Shown here: piece by piece, positions 62,793 through 64,000 of the stretch
Position numbering within the stretch: the stretch's first letter is position 1
How the letters are laid out: each line of letters opens with the position of its first letter
Assembly: GCF_029892685.1 (NCBI RefSeq)
Contig: NZ_JARXVD010000011.1
Location: 62,001-126,000, forward strand
DNA from: Mycobacterium sp. OTB74
GTDB lineage: Bacteria > Actinomycetota > Actinomycetes > Mycobacteriales > Mycobacteriaceae
Length of the DNA stretch: 64,000 nt
Direction of reading: 5' to 3'
Translations under genes and position numbers: made by a program
Notes under the pieces: generated by a model
Databases searched by the model: none
Seen by the model: the letters and a program-made list of their open reading frames with translations, nothing else
What the model was told of the DNA's origin: nothing

Positions 62793-63718
62793 TCACTTGC
62801 CGTGCTTGCTCGACGTTGCGGAACTGTGCGCGACGGCGCGCCGGGGAGCCGCAGTGGATTTGGCGGCGGTGCCAGCCGGCTTACTGGCAGCACCTGACGT
62901 GGTAACCGGCTTACCCGCAACACCGGTCGCCGAAGCCGGCTTACTGGCAGCAGCGGTCGTCGAGACCGGCACGTGCAGAGCAGCGGCAGCAGCCGTCGTG
63001 GCCGGCTTCCCGATTCCGATCCCGGCGAGCACCTTGCTGACCGCCGCGGTTGCGCTGGCTGACGGCGAGTACCCCCAGGTCGGGATGGAAATTCCGCCAC
63101 CAAGCACGGGCTCAGTGGCCTGGTGGCACAACCATGTGGGCGGTATCTGAGCCTGCTCGCTGGTGGACGCCGCAAGTTGCGCTCCGGTCGGGGCGGTCTG
63201 GGTGTAGGCGCTGTCGATCTCCGGACGCTCTACAGCATCGAGTTGGTCGGCCAGGCTGCTCAGTCCGATCTGGCGCAACCAGTTGTTGATCGACAGATTC
63301 TGCGTGGGGATCAGAATTTGGGTGACGTTGCCGTCCTTGGTGACCACATTGGCCGGATTGTCCAACTGAGCGTCGGTGCAGTCGTCGTGCAAGGTGTTCC
63401 CCCGGCTATGGCATTCATCACCGCGAGCATGTAGTAGGGCGATGAGACGTTGGTGGGGAAATCCGCCAAGCCGTCGTACTTCCGGTCAACGATGTACACC
63501 TTGGCAGGAGTGTGGGTGCGCCGCCACCAGATATGGCCAGCAGGCCAATCGCCGCGGAAAGCCCCTAGGACTCGACGTATCGCAGGTACGGACAAACGTC
63601 GTACCAGCTGGGGGGTTGTTGGAGTGTTCAGGTAGGCCGAAGCCACGACCGATCCCAGGCTGTAGGCCAGCACCGTATCGTCAGACTTCAGTGGTGCGTT
63701 GGCCAGAGCCTGCACCCA
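62793..63718 (-). pseudogene. Truncated, frameshifted PE-PPE-like serine hydrolase
   Basis: Two overlapping frames together read as one gene. The upstream part (to about 63405) gives VLAYSLGSVVASAYL (nucleophile block, Ser) and WPAGHIWWRRTHTPAKVYIVDRKYDGLADFP; after five consecutive C/G bases (63399-63403) it continues one frame off as LHDDCTDAQLDN and DQLDAVERPEID, ending in an Ala/Thr/Pro-rich tail at 62793. One missing base would restore the frame. The N-terminal half is absent: an in-frame TAG (63719-63721) ends the conserved region, with AT-rich sequence beyond. Confidence 0.75.
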
Positions 63719-63879
63719 CTAAAAATGCGTGCGACAAACGTCGTGGCGGCCTTTCTTAATTCACGCGTGCGCCATTTATTCAAATTCACGCGTTTTCTGC
63801 CCAGTACTAACGAATCGGCGTTGACAGGACCGACTCGCCACCCCCGGCCGACACCGAGCGACCGAGTGGTCGTTGACTG

Positions 63880-64000
63880 TCAGGCCAGGTGCTCGCCGAA
63901 GAAAGTGAACACTCGCTGCCACGCGTCGGCCGCTGCTTCTTTGTTCTCACCAAACCCGGTGATGCGCGCTAGCACCTGGGCCGGTACGCGGTCGGCAAAA
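63880..64000 (-). CDS. C-terminal end of a dienelactone-hydrolase-like protein (partial)
   Basis: Only the last 40 codons lie in the window: VPAQVLARITGFGENKEAAA then WQRVFTFFGEHLA, ending TGA at 63880-63882. This tail, with a C-terminal Trp/Phe amphipathic helix, resembles the dienelactone hydrolase family of alpha/beta hydrolases. The catalytic part is outside the window, so the function is not established. Just upstream of the stop on this strand nothing else is coded. Confidence 0.55.
   Translation of the reverse strand, partial: FADRVPAQVLARITGFGENKEAAADAWQRVFTFFGEHLA

Overview
The window reads as chromosome from a fast-growing mycobacterium (Mycolicibacterium type). It is GC-rich with very few AT-rich patches, and has four F420-type luciferase-like enzymes, PE-PPE serine hydrolases, a secreted cutinase, LigD/Ku end joining and KstR-type operator motifs. 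From memory of M. tuberculosis gene order, roughly the first 40 kb follows Rv0957 (purH) to Rv0924c (mntH), with lineage-specific genes inserted. I had no database, so family names rest on motifs I can read and on remembered families.

Region 1 (0-12.5 kb): purH, purN and the divisome-linked perM run leftward with a proline/glycine-rich membrane protein. Then come an F420 enzyme behind a KstR-like operator, a small HTH protein next to a near-perfect 33-bp palindrome, a thiolase-like protein that seems to lack its nucleophile, sucCD, and an M23 peptidase with a membrane partner. Region 2 (12.5-24.3 kb): uvrD1, an intracellular chorismate mutase preceded by what looks like an aromatic leader-peptide attenuator, an aldehyde dehydrogenase, pgi, two SDR-type or glycosylase genes, a second (secreted) chorismate mutase, a FUSC-type exporter, a YvlD-like membrane protein overlapping cobF.

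Region 3 (24.3-36.3 kb): an AurF-type diiron oxygenase followed by a KstR-marked F420 enzyme, an MFS exporter, an acyl-CoA dehydrogenase divergent from a TetR-VOC-rnhA operon, the ligD/ku pair, and a KstR-marked SDR plus reductase. Region 4 (36.3-47 kb): a scar of two broken genes, a 34-residue Gly/His peptide, a SCO6745-like protein, mntH with a candidate MntR box, an F420 enzyme, an ABC transporter pair with a large NTF2-like membrane protein, and phosphoketolase.

Region 5 (47-64 kb) is accessory: secreted hydrolases, three local regulators with palindromic operators (two TetR, one IclR), a D-cysteine desulfhydrase-like enzyme, pirin, a PE-PPE hydrolase, and an IclR-controlled operon of sulfotransferase, alkylsulfatase-like protein and F420 enzyme. 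It ends with a lipoprotein, cspA, a frameshifted PE-PPE relic and the tail of a hydrolase. I saw no tRNA, rRNA, CRISPR or intact insertion sequence. A 59-bp dispersed repeat occurs three times between genes.
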